Positions 36,701 to 48,700 of a DNA stretch of 64,000 nt are shown one piece after another (the stretch's first letter is position 1; every line of letters starts with the position of its first letter). The stretch is from the NCBI GenBank assembly GCA_027563935.2, contig CM050446.2, forward strand, positions 30,693,501 to 30,757,500, written 5' to 3'. The notes below the pieces were generated by a model. That model was not told the DNA's origin, did not search any database, and was given only the letters and a program-made list of their open reading frames with translations. Source of the stretch: Costus lasius. Taxonomy: Eukaryota; Streptophyta; Magnoliopsida; Zingiberales; Costaceae. The translations under genes were made by a program, and so were the position numbers.

Positions 36701-39700
36701 AAAAAATGTTATTGCTATTACCTTCACATGATGTTTTGATATTAGTGTTACAACAATATTATAGAATTCAATCTTGCATTTAAATATTTGTAATGTGTCA
36801 TGATCATGTAATTTTGATACAAAGCAATCTAAGATTGTACCAATACACTAGTAAAGACCGAGATTAGATTTAAAACTCTGATGATTATATGTACATATAT
36901 GCATACACATATACATATATACATATAATTTGAATGGGGCATCTAAGAAAAAAATTCACTACTATTACTATTACATGTATGATATTTAATCTAGTTGGAA
37001 TAATCACATTAATAGTAGCATTGATAGTTATCTTCATTTTGAAGTATTACTAGTTCTATTTTGAGTTGTACCAACAAGTAACCGTTACATTTATAATTTC
37101 ATTTATACTAAAAATATAAATGGTAGTGAGAGTAGTTGTTCTAGTATAAGAACTAGGAAAATTTTCAATGTTTCCAATCTAAGTAAAAAAATAAAAAATA
37201 CAAACATTTATGGGTTCAATGCAAAAATTGTTATGGATTAAATTATAAAAAATAGGTCAAAAATGAATATTTGTGAACAATGTGGATAGCATTTGAAAAT
37301 GACCATTTCAGATAGAATTGAACTTTCGATTGTCCCTGGAACTTGGGATCCTATAAATGAACATATGGTATCTATGGACCCAATTGAATTTCATTCAGAA
37401 AGAACCTTATAGAGATCGAATCAATTCTTATAAAAGAAAGATAGGTTAGGCATAGGTGAACTAAATGGTATATCCATAGCAATTAGCGTTATGGACTTTC
37501 AGTTTATGGGGGATAGTATGGGATCCATAGTCGGTGAGAAAATTAGTCATTTGATCGAGTATACTACTAATCAATCTCTCCCTGTGTGTGTTTCTCGAGG
37601 AGTGTGCATGCAAGAAGGAAGTTTGAGCTTGATGCAAATGGCTAAAATATCTTCTGCTTCATACTATTATCAATGAGATAAAAAGTTATTTTATGTATCA
37701 ACTCTTATATCTCTTACAAACGGTGGAATACTAGCCAGTTTTGCTACGTTGGAAGATATCATTATTGTTGAACTTAACACCTACATTGGTTCTCCATTCA
37801 AATAAAAATAAAAAGCTATATGGAAATGAATAAATCTAATGGAAACCAATAAATCTAAATTTTTGTGTGTACTAGATTAAAGTTAGATTAAAAAATAAAA
37901 AAATAAACAGAAACATAACATAATATAATAATTATTTCTTGATCGGTAAAATTCATGGAAAAAAAAAGAGAAACAAGTTTTATGGTCAAAAATTCATTCA
38001 TTTTACTTATTACACAAGAAGAAAACAAAGGTTCTGTTGAATTTCAAAGATTTAGTTTCACCAATAAGATACGAGGACTTACTTCACATCTGGAATTGCA
38101 CAAAAGGGACTCTTATCACAAAGAGGTCTACAAAAAATTTTGGGAAAACATCAACGGCAAAGAAAAATGGAGTGCATTCAAAGAAATTAATTGATCAGTT
38201 GGATATTTGGGAGTCCAAAAAAGCGTTAATTTAATCGTTTGAATTAGTTGTTATTATATTTTTTTTCATTTTGATAAACCTACTTTTTTTAGGAATTCAT
38301 GAAATAATGAATTAAGGAAGAAAAGATATAACTGTACCAGCTACAAAACAAGATTTCATGATAGTTAATATGGGTCCTCACTCATGATAGTTAATGCACT
38401 CTTGATGGTGAAGATGTTGTTTATTGTAAACCCATATTAGGCTATTTACATATATACATGTACATACACAAATACATGTATGCATATGCATATATATCAA
38501 GGTATTAACTCTCGGTCCAGTAAGCACCAACCAAGCAGATTAGGCTTAGAATCACACATAAAGGATCACAATGAGTAAATTCCCACAGTCCACTAATTGA
38601 AGCGTTGCAATTAAGAGAGAATGTTCAGTTTGCCAAGTAGATGATGTACCTTAATGTTAAGTTAGAAATGTATGTTTCTAGTTCAAACGTGCCACATGCA
38701 AAGTTTAAGTAATAACAAAGACGTGCTGAAAATAACATAAAATACAAAAAAAATCTCAAATTTGTGAAATATATAATTTTATTGTAAAATTATGGATATA
38801 CATAAAAATCTGCAAAATGGTTAAACAAATGAAAGTTATAAAATATAATATTGCATGTAAATAATTAGAGGGAATAACAAAACGAAAATAATTAAATGTA
38901 GATTGGATGGTTAATTGTAGTCTGTTAGTACTTTAGCAAAAATAATTGAGTTTCTAAAGTAACATGCTTAAATATTAAAATAATAATACACAAATCAAGA
39001 TTGTTATTGTGGTATTTATTGAGATTTAAATTATTTTATTTCAAATGATATTATTTTTGTAAAAAGATTTCAAATAGGAGAATATGTAAGAAAAACCTTA
39101 TCCAATTACAATATTTTGTGTTTCTTGTTTTCTCAATTTTTTTTTCTGAATTAAAACTTATTCTTTTAACCCATTCTAATTCAATCAAAGTAATCACACA
39201 TATTCAAATGATATAGAGATTGTCGAATTGGTTGATATGAATCGAATATTGCGGTCTATATTTATAGTGTTTATTCACTGCGCTTAAATAATTTAATTCA
39301 GTATTACATTGTTCATATTAATATTGATATTCATTAAAGAATTCCAACATTTATCATAAATACTTGTATAAGCATGTCAAAAAAAATTAAAAATATTTAT
39401 TCATATTAATTCACTATTATTCAGTATAGCTAACACGTATATTTTCCTAAAGATTATTAATATAACATTTAGATAAAATAAATAAACAGACAGATTAATG
39501 ACTATTTTCTGCATACACTATTACTCAACGTTTTCTTCACTTTTTACATCATAAAAATAAAATATAAAATAACAATCAGCATAAACTAACTTAACATAGA
39601 AAATAGATAATCAGAAAAATAAAAACAAATTAAAAACATTTTAGAATGCATTTAAAAAATGTCGAGAAAATTATTTAATGAGTATTGCAAATTTTAGGCA

Positions 39701-42700
39701 TGATATGTTGAAGAACTATTGTTAATGCAAGATATTAAACAAATTAATTTAACTAAACTATTTATAGAAAGTTTTTTCAATTCCAAAAATAAATTTACAT
39801 TCCAAAAACATATTTTGATCGAGTGTTGTGTGTGCAGTTGGAGATAATGTACATCAACCAATTAACTTCTTGATGGATGTCGTGAAACATGAGGAAAACA
39901 AAGAATGATGTCGGATATAGCAACAATTAGTCATGAAAATAAGACTTGGTCTGTAGATGTGAGATAATTGTATGCTTGAAAAGAAGAGAGGATATTGGAA
40001 AATTTACTGACTTTTCAACCTAATATTTATTAAAAAGATCAAAAAACTGAAGCAAACATGATGTGCACAGAAAGAACGGAGAAGGTAGATAAATTATTTG
40101 ACAATGTACATTCACATACAGTATTTGTTGGACATACGACAACATGAATTTCAATTGAAAAAATTATTAAATGAAATTCAATGATACATTTTCTTAAGCT
40201 GTTATAACCCAGATTTTTGAAAAATAATTCAGATTTTCGTTTCAGGATTTTAATGCAATTTTCCGGGAATTTTTCAGAATTTTTTGAGATAAAAATAAAT
40301 TGTTTTAGTGTTATAAAAAGCAAATTTGCGCTCGCGGGGGCTCGAACCCGCGTCGCGCTTAAAGAGATGGCTCAGCCGAACCGCTGAGCTAGTTTGCGAT
40401 TTTATTATTAAACCGCACGTATTTTATTTGGTTCGAGTTTTGGTTTGTTTTGGGCGACGAGTTGAATTGTCGTCGTCTCCGACTTTCGCGGTGACTGAGT
40501 CGCCGCCGCGCCCTCGCTATTTTTGGACACTCTTCGCGTCTATTTTAGGGGGCTTCTAATCACCCTAGTTCGTCGTCAAACCTAGAGGATTCTCGAGCCA
40601 CAACGCACCATCCGGAGAAGGAAATCAGAGCTTGAAGGAGTTCGCCGGAGAGGAGCCGCTTTCGCCTTCTGTGCAACCAGCGACGACAATACCTTTGTTC
40701 TGGGCTACGTTTCAGCTTCGTAGCAAGGTAAGAATACTTCTGTGGAGTTTTGGGGAAGTTTGGTTTAGATTTAGATAGGTTTTGATGTGTCGACGGTGCT
40801 TGGCACCGTCGATACCTGCGGCTACTGTGAGCGCTTCGAACGGGCGTCAAAAGCTCGCCGCAGCTAGTTGAGGAGCTTCCCGGCGACGGTAGAAGTCTTC
40901 TGGTGAAATCTGGAAGCGAATGGACGCTCGACGCGCTCTCAGGAGCTCGTCGGCGCAAGCGACGGACACAAATCCGACCGCCTTGCACGGCGGCGATGGG
41001 GCGGCATGGGTGAGCGGCCGGTTCGGCCTGATTTAGGGTTTTGGGCGGCGGTTTATTTCAAATAAACCCGGCTCGCTGAGTTTAGAATTGATTTGAACTG
41101 GTTCAACAGTTTGGGCGGTTCAATTTCAATTCTGGCCCAGCATAGGTTTTCCGTCCGGTTCGACCCCGATTCGATCGAATCTGGGCCGGTTCAAGTAGCC
41201 GTTGGAAAGCTTATGAAAATGCCTATCCAATGGTGTCCTGTGTGTCCTTAGATGACTTATATATTTTGTGTAATTTAGGTTTTAAGTGTCAGTTTGGCTT
41301 GGTACAGGGTGAATCTGATCGATTCACTGCAATCCAGTCCGGTTCAGTGGCTTTTGAGTCCGGTTCACTAGGTCCAAGGTTGGTTTCCTAGGTTTTGGGA
41401 CGTTTTCTATCCGTTGGTGGTCTCTGTTTTTAAGTTTGAATCTTATTTGATAGAGTTCATGTACAAATTTATGTTTCAGAGTGATTGACCCATTGCTCGG
41501 CTTGCATTGTTTGATAACGGTTTATTGACTTTTTAAAGGTAAGACCTCAAACCAGATTTCTACAAATAAGTTTTGATAATCTTCATTCCAATTGACTCTA
41601 TTGATGTAGTATTCTGCACATCGGTTTATCCAGTTGTATTTTTATTATTAAGCACATACCCAGTTCCCTTCGGGGTTAGTATCCACTATGTGGATAGATC
41701 GGGGTCCCACGTTAGCATGCATCGGGATTCGTGACACATGGTAGCGCGTATGTTCACCATATAAGATGTGTGGTTCACCATCTTATTATGCGTATTCGGG
41801 GTGACGACCCTATAAGCCAGTAGCTATTGCTCACAGTGGTTTTACAGTTTGATATCAGTTTCTGTATTTTTCATCAATATGGATTTTTATCCACAGTTAA
41901 CTCAATTTAACCAGTTTATGCAGTTGTACTATAGTTTTCTTAAATAGTTATTAATCTCATTTTCAGCCCTGTTATACTATTTTTGTTTTACTACCTTTGT
42001 TCTTGTTTTTACTTACTGCCAGTTTCCTCCTTTGGATCTAAGGGGCTATCCTTTCTTGTGGGGAGAGGCTTGCTTAGCATTTATTTGCTAACCCGTGAGG
42101 GATGTTTGTGCAGTTGCAGTTCAGGAGGAGTTAGATCGTCCGGTAAATCCCCTCAAACGCAGTTACGCTTGATGTGCTTTAGGTGGCAAGAGAATCCATG
42201 AGATAGTTGTTAGAGTTTAGTTGTTAGTTATTTTGTTATTCCTAAAAAGCTAAAGTGTTAGCTAGTTGAAATAGTTGTACACCTTTTTGCTATTGGACAT
42301 GTTTTCTTAGATTTGATTTAATAAAAAGACATGTTTTCTGCCGCACTTCTATCTTTAACTGCTTAAGGAGGTGTAACATTTGGTATCGGAGGAAAATTTC
42401 TAGGAAACATAAGGTCCTTTGTTTAAACCTAAGGGTTAGGATTAGGACTAAAGTGAAAATTTTTGGATGTCTAAAAGAATTCTGTTTTAATTTTCTAGAT
42501 CATGGATCCTTGTCGGGGAAGAAGACCGGCCGAAGCTGCAACCAATCCTAAGCAGTTAGCAACAACCATAGCTCAGGCCATTCATGGACCGACAGCTAAT
42601 GCTAAGTTGACCGAATTGCAAAAGTTTGGTCCAAAACCCTTTAGGGGTGAGTCTAGGGAAGCTGAGGCCGAGGAGTGGCTAAGGTTGGTTGAGAAGGCCT

Positions 42701-45700
42701 TTGAGCTTGTGCAATGCACTGATGAGGATAAAGTACGATATGTTACCTTTATGCTTCAAGGAGAGGCGGATGCTTAGTGGAGAACCCAAAGGGTAACTTT
42801 GGCTAATGGTGATGCTGTGATTACTTGGACTCAATTTGTGGAAGCTTTCAATGCCCAATACTTTCCTGCCAATGTACAATCTATTAAGTTATTGGAGTTT
42901 TTATCTTTGGAGCAGGGTAAAATGTTTATCAAGGAATATGATAGAAAGTTTATTAGCCTTAGTCGTTATGCTCCTATGATGGTAGCCACTCAGGTTCAAA
43001 AGATTGCTCTGTTTATTAAAGGATTGAACCCAGAGTTAAGAACTTGGTTAGCCATGTTTGAACTTAATACTTTTGCTGAGGTTGTAAGTAAAGCCCTATT
43101 AGCTGAATAGGCGATGATTGAGTTTGGTCGAGTACCTAATGATTCTAAGTCTTCAAGTGGTTCCAAACCTTCTGATAGAGAGCATGTGTCTTCTAAGAGA
43201 TTTAAGAATACTTCAGGCAGAGTTAGACCACCTCAAGTAACCTCTAGGACTTCTGATTCCAGTCTTGTGTTTTGCAAGTTTTGTGGTGACAAGAGCCATC
43301 TTTCCCCTAAGTGTCCTAAGGGACAATATGTTTGTTTCTATTGCAAGCAACCGGGTCACCAAAGAATTGATTGCCCAAAGAGGAACAAATCAGAAGCTAG
43401 AATTTTTGCTGTGTCCAGGCAGGAGACTCAAGATCCTAAGGTAGATACTCCAGGTAAATTCTGATTTAATTTTGTTACTTTTCCTGTTAAGATTTTTGTG
43501 ATGCTATATGTGCAAACTGAAGTTATAGATAAATTTAGAGGATCAAATTTCTTTTAAGAGGGGTAGAATGTTATAACCCAGATTTTTGAAAAATAATTCA
43601 AATTTTTGTTTCAGGATTTTTATGCGATTTTTCGGGAATTTTTCAAAATTTTTTGAGATAAAAATAAATTGTTTTAGTGTTAAAAAATAAATTTGCGCTC
43701 GCGGGGGCTCGAACCCGCGTCACGCCTAAAGAGATGGCTCAGCCGAACCGCTAAGCTAGTTTGCGATTTTATTATTAAACGGCGTGTATTTTATTTGGTT
43801 CGAGTTTTGGTTTGTTTTGGGCGACGAGTTGAATCGTCGTCTTCTCCAACTTTCGCGGTGACTGAGTCGCCGCCGCGCCCTCGCTATTTTTGGACGCTCT
43901 TCGCGTCTATTTTAGGGGGCTTCTGTTTGCCCTAGTTCGTCGTCAAACCTAGAGGATTCTCGAGCCGCAACGCGCCGTCAGGAGAAGGAAATCAGAGCTT
44001 GAAGGAGTTCGCCGAAGAGGAGCCGCTTTCGCCTTCTGTGCAACCAGCGACGACGATACCTCTGTTCTAGGCTACGTTTCAACTTCGTAGCAAGGTAAGA
44101 ATACTTCTGTGAAGTTTTGGAGAAGTTTGGTTTAGATTTAGATAGGTTTTGAGGTGTCGACGGCGGCGGCGCCACCGTCGATACTTACGGCTACTGTGAG
44201 CGCTTCGAACGAGCGTCGAAAGCTCGCCACAGCTAGTTGAGGAGCTTCCCGGCGACGGCAGAAGTCTTCTGGTGAAATCTGGAAGTGAACGGACGCTCGA
44301 CGCGCTCTCAGGAGCTCGCCGGCGCAAGCGACGGACGCAAATCTGGCCGCCTTGCACGGTGGCGATGGGGCGGTGCGGGCGAGTGGCCAGTTCGGCCTGA
44401 TTTAGGGTTTTGGGCAGCGGTTTATTTCAAATAAACCCGGCTCGTTGAGTTTAGAATTGATTTGAACCGGTTCAACAGTTTGGGCGGTTCAATTTTAATT
44501 CTGGCCCAGCATAGGTTTTCCATCCGGTTCGACCCTGATTCGGTCGAATCTGGGCCGGTTCAAGTAGCCGTTGGAAAGCTTATGAAAATGTCTATCCAAT
44601 GGTATCTTGTGTGTCCTTAGATGACTTGTATATTTTGTGTAATTTAGGTTTTAAGTGTCGGTTTGGTTTGGTTCAGGGTGAATATGACCGGTTCACTACA
44701 ATCCAGTCCGGTTCAGTGGCTTTTGAGTCCAGTTCACTAGATCCAAGGTTGGTTCCCTAGGTTTTGGGACGTTTTCTATCTGTTGGTGGTCTCTGTTTTT
44801 AAGTTTGAATCTTATTTGATAGAGTTCATGTACAAATTTATGTTTTAAAGTGATTGACCCATTGCTCGGCTTGCATTGTTTGATAACGGTTTATTGGCTT
44901 TTTAAAGGTAAGACCTCAAACCAGATTTCTGTAAATAAGTTTTGATAATCTTCATTCCAATTGACTCTATTGATGTAGTATTCTGCACATCGGTTTATAC
45001 AGTTGTACTTTTATTATTGAGCACATACCCAGTTCCCTTCGGGGTTAGTATCCACTACGTGGACAGATCGGGGTCCCACGTTAGCATGCATCGGGATTCG
45101 TGGCACATGGTAGCGCGTGTATTCACCATATAAGATGTGTGGTTCACTATCTTATTATGCGTATTCGGGGTGACGACCCCATAAGCCAGTAGGTATTGCT
45201 CATAGTGGTTTTATAGTTTGATATCAGTTTCTGTATTTTTCATCAGTATGGATTTTTATCCACAGTTAACTCAGTTTAACCAGTTTATACAGTTGTACTA
45301 TAGTTTTCTTAAGCAGTTATTAATCTCATTTTCAACCCTATTATACTGTTTTTGTTTTACTGCCTCTGTTCTTGTTCTTACTTACTGCCTGTTTCCTCCT
45401 TTGAATCTAAGGGGCTACCCTTTCTTCTGGGGAGAGGCTTGCTTAGTATTTATTTGCTAACCCGTGAGGGATGTTTATGCAGTTGCAGTTCAAGAGGAGT
45501 TAGATCGTCCGGCAAATCCCCGCAAGCGCAGTTCCGCTTGAAGTGCTTCAGGTGGCAAGAGAATCCATGAGATAGTTGTTAGAGTTAAGTTGTTAGTTAT
45601 TTTGTTATTCCTAAAAAGCTAAAGTGTTAGCTAGTTGAAATAGTTGTACACCTTTTTGCTATTGGATATGTTTTCTTAGAGTTGTTTAATAAAAAGACAT

Positions 45701-48700
45701 GTTTTCTACCACACTTGTTGGATTTAGATTATTTATCTTTAACTGCTTAAGGAGGTGTAACATGAGCCATTGGAGACCAGTTGGTTCATAGAACTGAAAG
45801 CAAAGTAGCAACAAAATATAATAAAAAGTCAGGATCTAAGCTTATTAGATAGCAGAAGAAATAATTAGCAACCATTCATATTTTGTTTCTCCAGACACAC
45901 CATAATTGTTAGAATACTTACTAAAACTAAATCTCAGTCAAATATATACTTCAAAGATCTCTACAAATGAATTTCCGAAGCAAAAGATTAGAACTTTATC
46001 CACAGTCTTATTAGAATTTGTTGCTTCGCATATGGATATAGAATAATAAGAGAAATAGCTAGAAATTATATAATAATGGGTTTCAAACTCATGACGTATG
46101 GTTTGGATAGTATATTGAATTTAATTGGATTACCAAATCTTCCAAATGATGAGCTATTTGGAAAGGACCATATTTACATATTTATGATTTTTTGAATCAA
46201 GTCTACAATCTAACATAATCATAATTAATACATTGAACATTCTATAATCGAATAATATTTTGCATGCAAAAAAAAAAACAAAACTTACAGAACTATTTGT
46301 TAGAATAATTGACTTTGTCTTGCGCAACATTGAACTTTTCTCTGCAAAAGCAAAGGTTATAAGCAAAGAGGAAATTAAGCAATGTTGTGTTCATACTTCG
46401 TAGCAGAATAGAACTCTTGAGGGAAAGTTTCTTGCCTTCATCAATCTCTTCCTTTTCCCAGCAGATATCTAAATAGCGCAAAGCCTTCCTGTACTTTCTA
46501 AGAGCCATCTTATAATCTTGTTTCTGTATGACATAAAGGTTCATACATTTGAATCAGCACAATTCCAAGAAATGGATTCAATGAATAATGTCTTGAGTAT
46601 AAATGTGTAGAGTTAGAAGACCAACAAGCATATTGTGCACTCGCACAAAGGATCAGAAATCCAGAAATGTCAAGTTGAGAATAACTGAAGCAGAATAAAC
46701 ACAAAAGTAAAATTCAATGCAGAATAATTGTAGAAAAAAAAAATTGGAGAGCATATTTCAACAAATTTTACCTTGAAGTAATCATTCCCAAATGTTTTTG
46801 CAGAGTCTACAGCATTTATCCACCAAGAAACCTCAGTTGGCTTGTCATCCAAATCACTTGGCCAATCAGGATGTAGGTCGTCATCCTTGAAGAAGTTTGC
46901 TACACCATCATCGGCCCCCTCAGGAAGTTCACCACATTCAGCAATTATAACATCAACAGTTGGACAATCTGCTTCACCTACAGGGCTGTGCTCAATGGAA
47001 CGAACCACTCCCATGCCTTTAAGCACCTTCCCAAATACAACATGTTTTCCATCTAAATGTGATGTCCGGGTGGTAGTAATAAAAAATTGAGAGCCATTTG
47101 TGTTAGGACCGGAATTAGCCATTGATAACACTCCTTTTCTTTCATGTTTCAGATCAAAGTTCTCATCTTCAAATTTTAATCCATAAATGGATTCTCCTCC
47201 AGTTCCATCACCTGCAGAAATATCCCCTCCTTGTATCATGAAACCCTTAATTACACGATGAAAACGTGAACCCTGAAATGAAACAAAAAAGAATCAATAC
47301 AATTATTAACAGAGAAGTTTGAACAATTTTTTATCAGTAGAAACGAACATCTCATCGTATACTTTCATTTCTTTGTATTTGAAAAAAAAAAAAAAAAAAA
47401 GATGATGGAAACATGTAAAATAAATGTACTACCTTGTAAAAAGATGATAAAACATGTCTGCAATATAAGAAATTATAAAACCACGTAAAGAACAAGATGT
47501 CAGTAGTATATTGAAATGGAAGCATTGGGGGGTGGCTCATATAGAAATCAAGGATGGATATCAAGTACCTAACTTGGTTAGACGACCAACATCAAACATA
47601 TTCTGTGCAAAACTTCAAAACGGAAAGATGAAGTACATTCTTTATGCAAGTCTTATGATATCATGCATTGAGCAAGAGTTTACAATATGAAAAACTTTTA
47701 AAGATAAAATTAGCTAGGATCAATTTACTTTCTATGACCCGTATTTTTTATTTGAAAACAAAATTGAGGATACTTTACAGGGGAAAACATGATGATGTCA
47801 ACAGTTGAGAAAAAAAAACACAAGTAAAATTAGATAGGCATAATCTACCCCGATGGTAGAAGTACTTATAAAGAGGAATAAATAACCATCAATTAATAAT
47901 AATCTTAGGAACTACTCATTAATATTAAATAAGGAAACCACCCATGATGGACAACATAAGTACTATAATTAATAGACTTCAAAACTCCAAACTGGGCGTA
48001 AAAATTAGAACATGCCAAAGTCGTTGTATAATCTTCCAATTGTCCGCTGTAACAAGGAGTAAGCACTTGAGGCTTGTCCATAAGAAAGCAAGTGAAGGTA
48101 ATTGTTGGCGAACGTAACTTGCACCAGGTACACAAACGGGAAATTGTTTAATGTCTGTGAATTGACGATAAAGAAGAGAAATCTGCATATGGAAGAGGCG
48201 TTGCTAGGTAGCCAGAGATGCTACTACGATACATAAAGGGTAACAGATAATTTAAGAATCAAAATGAACCTAAAAGATTTACTAAGATATTTTCTGAGCA
48301 TATCAAATAATTATTATATACATAATAGAACTTTAGAGGGCATTATACTCCAAACGGACACGTAACAGTATGAAATTCTCGAAATAACTATGGTTTTTCT
48401 CTTTCACTTCCTACAAAGTTCAAACCATCTGCTATTGTGTATTTATATCAATATCACAGTAGAGGAAAAAAAAAAAAAAGCAATCCGAGATGCATCTCCG
48501 TAGTACCGCTTACTAAAATCCATCATGTAACCAGTAGCAAAATGAACGGTAAAAGGACAAAAAAATAAGTGAATAAGCAAAGGAGGACAGAAAAAAAAAA
48601 AGAAAAAAAGAAAATCGTCGGTAAGTATATTCCCCAACTTGCCACTGACAAACCCACGGTAGAACGACCCCCACACCCAACATAAAAGACAAGAATACCC

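Larger units (their letters stand above)
36932..38455 (+). other. Nuclear plastid insert (NUPT): accD plus rps15-ndhH pieces
   Basis: Two plastome regions are joined: an accD segment (36932 to about 37785) and an rps15-ndhH segment (about 37880-38455). rps15 and ndhH keep their plastome adjacency, whereas accD normally lies far away in the large single-copy region. Substitutions, stops and small deletions show that it is old. It lies inside CYP40 intron 4. Confidence 0.88.
40200..45762 (+). mobile_element. Gag-only LTR retrotransposon in CYP40 intron 4
   Basis: Two LTRs of about 2.18 kb (40200-42378 and 43569-45762; TGTTATAACCCAG to GGTGTAACA) enclose only 1190 bp. The inside has a primer-binding site, a gag gene and a polypurine tract; protease, reverse transcriptase, RNase H and integrase are absent. 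The flanks TAAGC (40195-40199) and TGAGC (45763-45767) differ by one base and are a probable aged TSD. It is antisense to CYP40. A solo LTR of the same family is at 10679-12913. It would need enzymes from an autonomous relative. Confidence 0.92.
33218..46288 (-). other. CYP40 intron 4 (13.1 kb)
   Basis: Bounded by the exon 4 donor and exon 5 acceptor. It contains the plastid insert (36932-38455) and the gag-only LTR element (40200-45762). The remaining parts, 33218-36892, 38501-40194 and 45768-46288, are AT-rich and I see no gene, RNA or mobile element I can support in them. Confidence 0.9.

Noticed and set aside
37955..38234. Open frames that could be a small nuclear gene
   Set aside because: The sequence is plastid rps15 with a frameshift, inside a plastid insert in an intron.
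40320..40397. A functional tRNA gene
   Set aside because: No proper anticodon stem, extra bases after the T arm and a mismatch in the acceptor-like stem. Called tRNA-like only.
40326..40988. GC-rich open frames at the LTR start (also 43693-44357 and 12111-12296)
   Set aside because: They lie within the LTRs of the gag-only family, recur in all copies in shifted form and match no protein. GC richness explains the openness.
46379..46435. Extension of CYP40 exon 3 to a GT donor near 46398
   Set aside because: This would add an unrelated [10 protein letters not shown] tail. The GC donor at 46435 plus the 53-nt exon 4 restores the conserved family sequence in frame.
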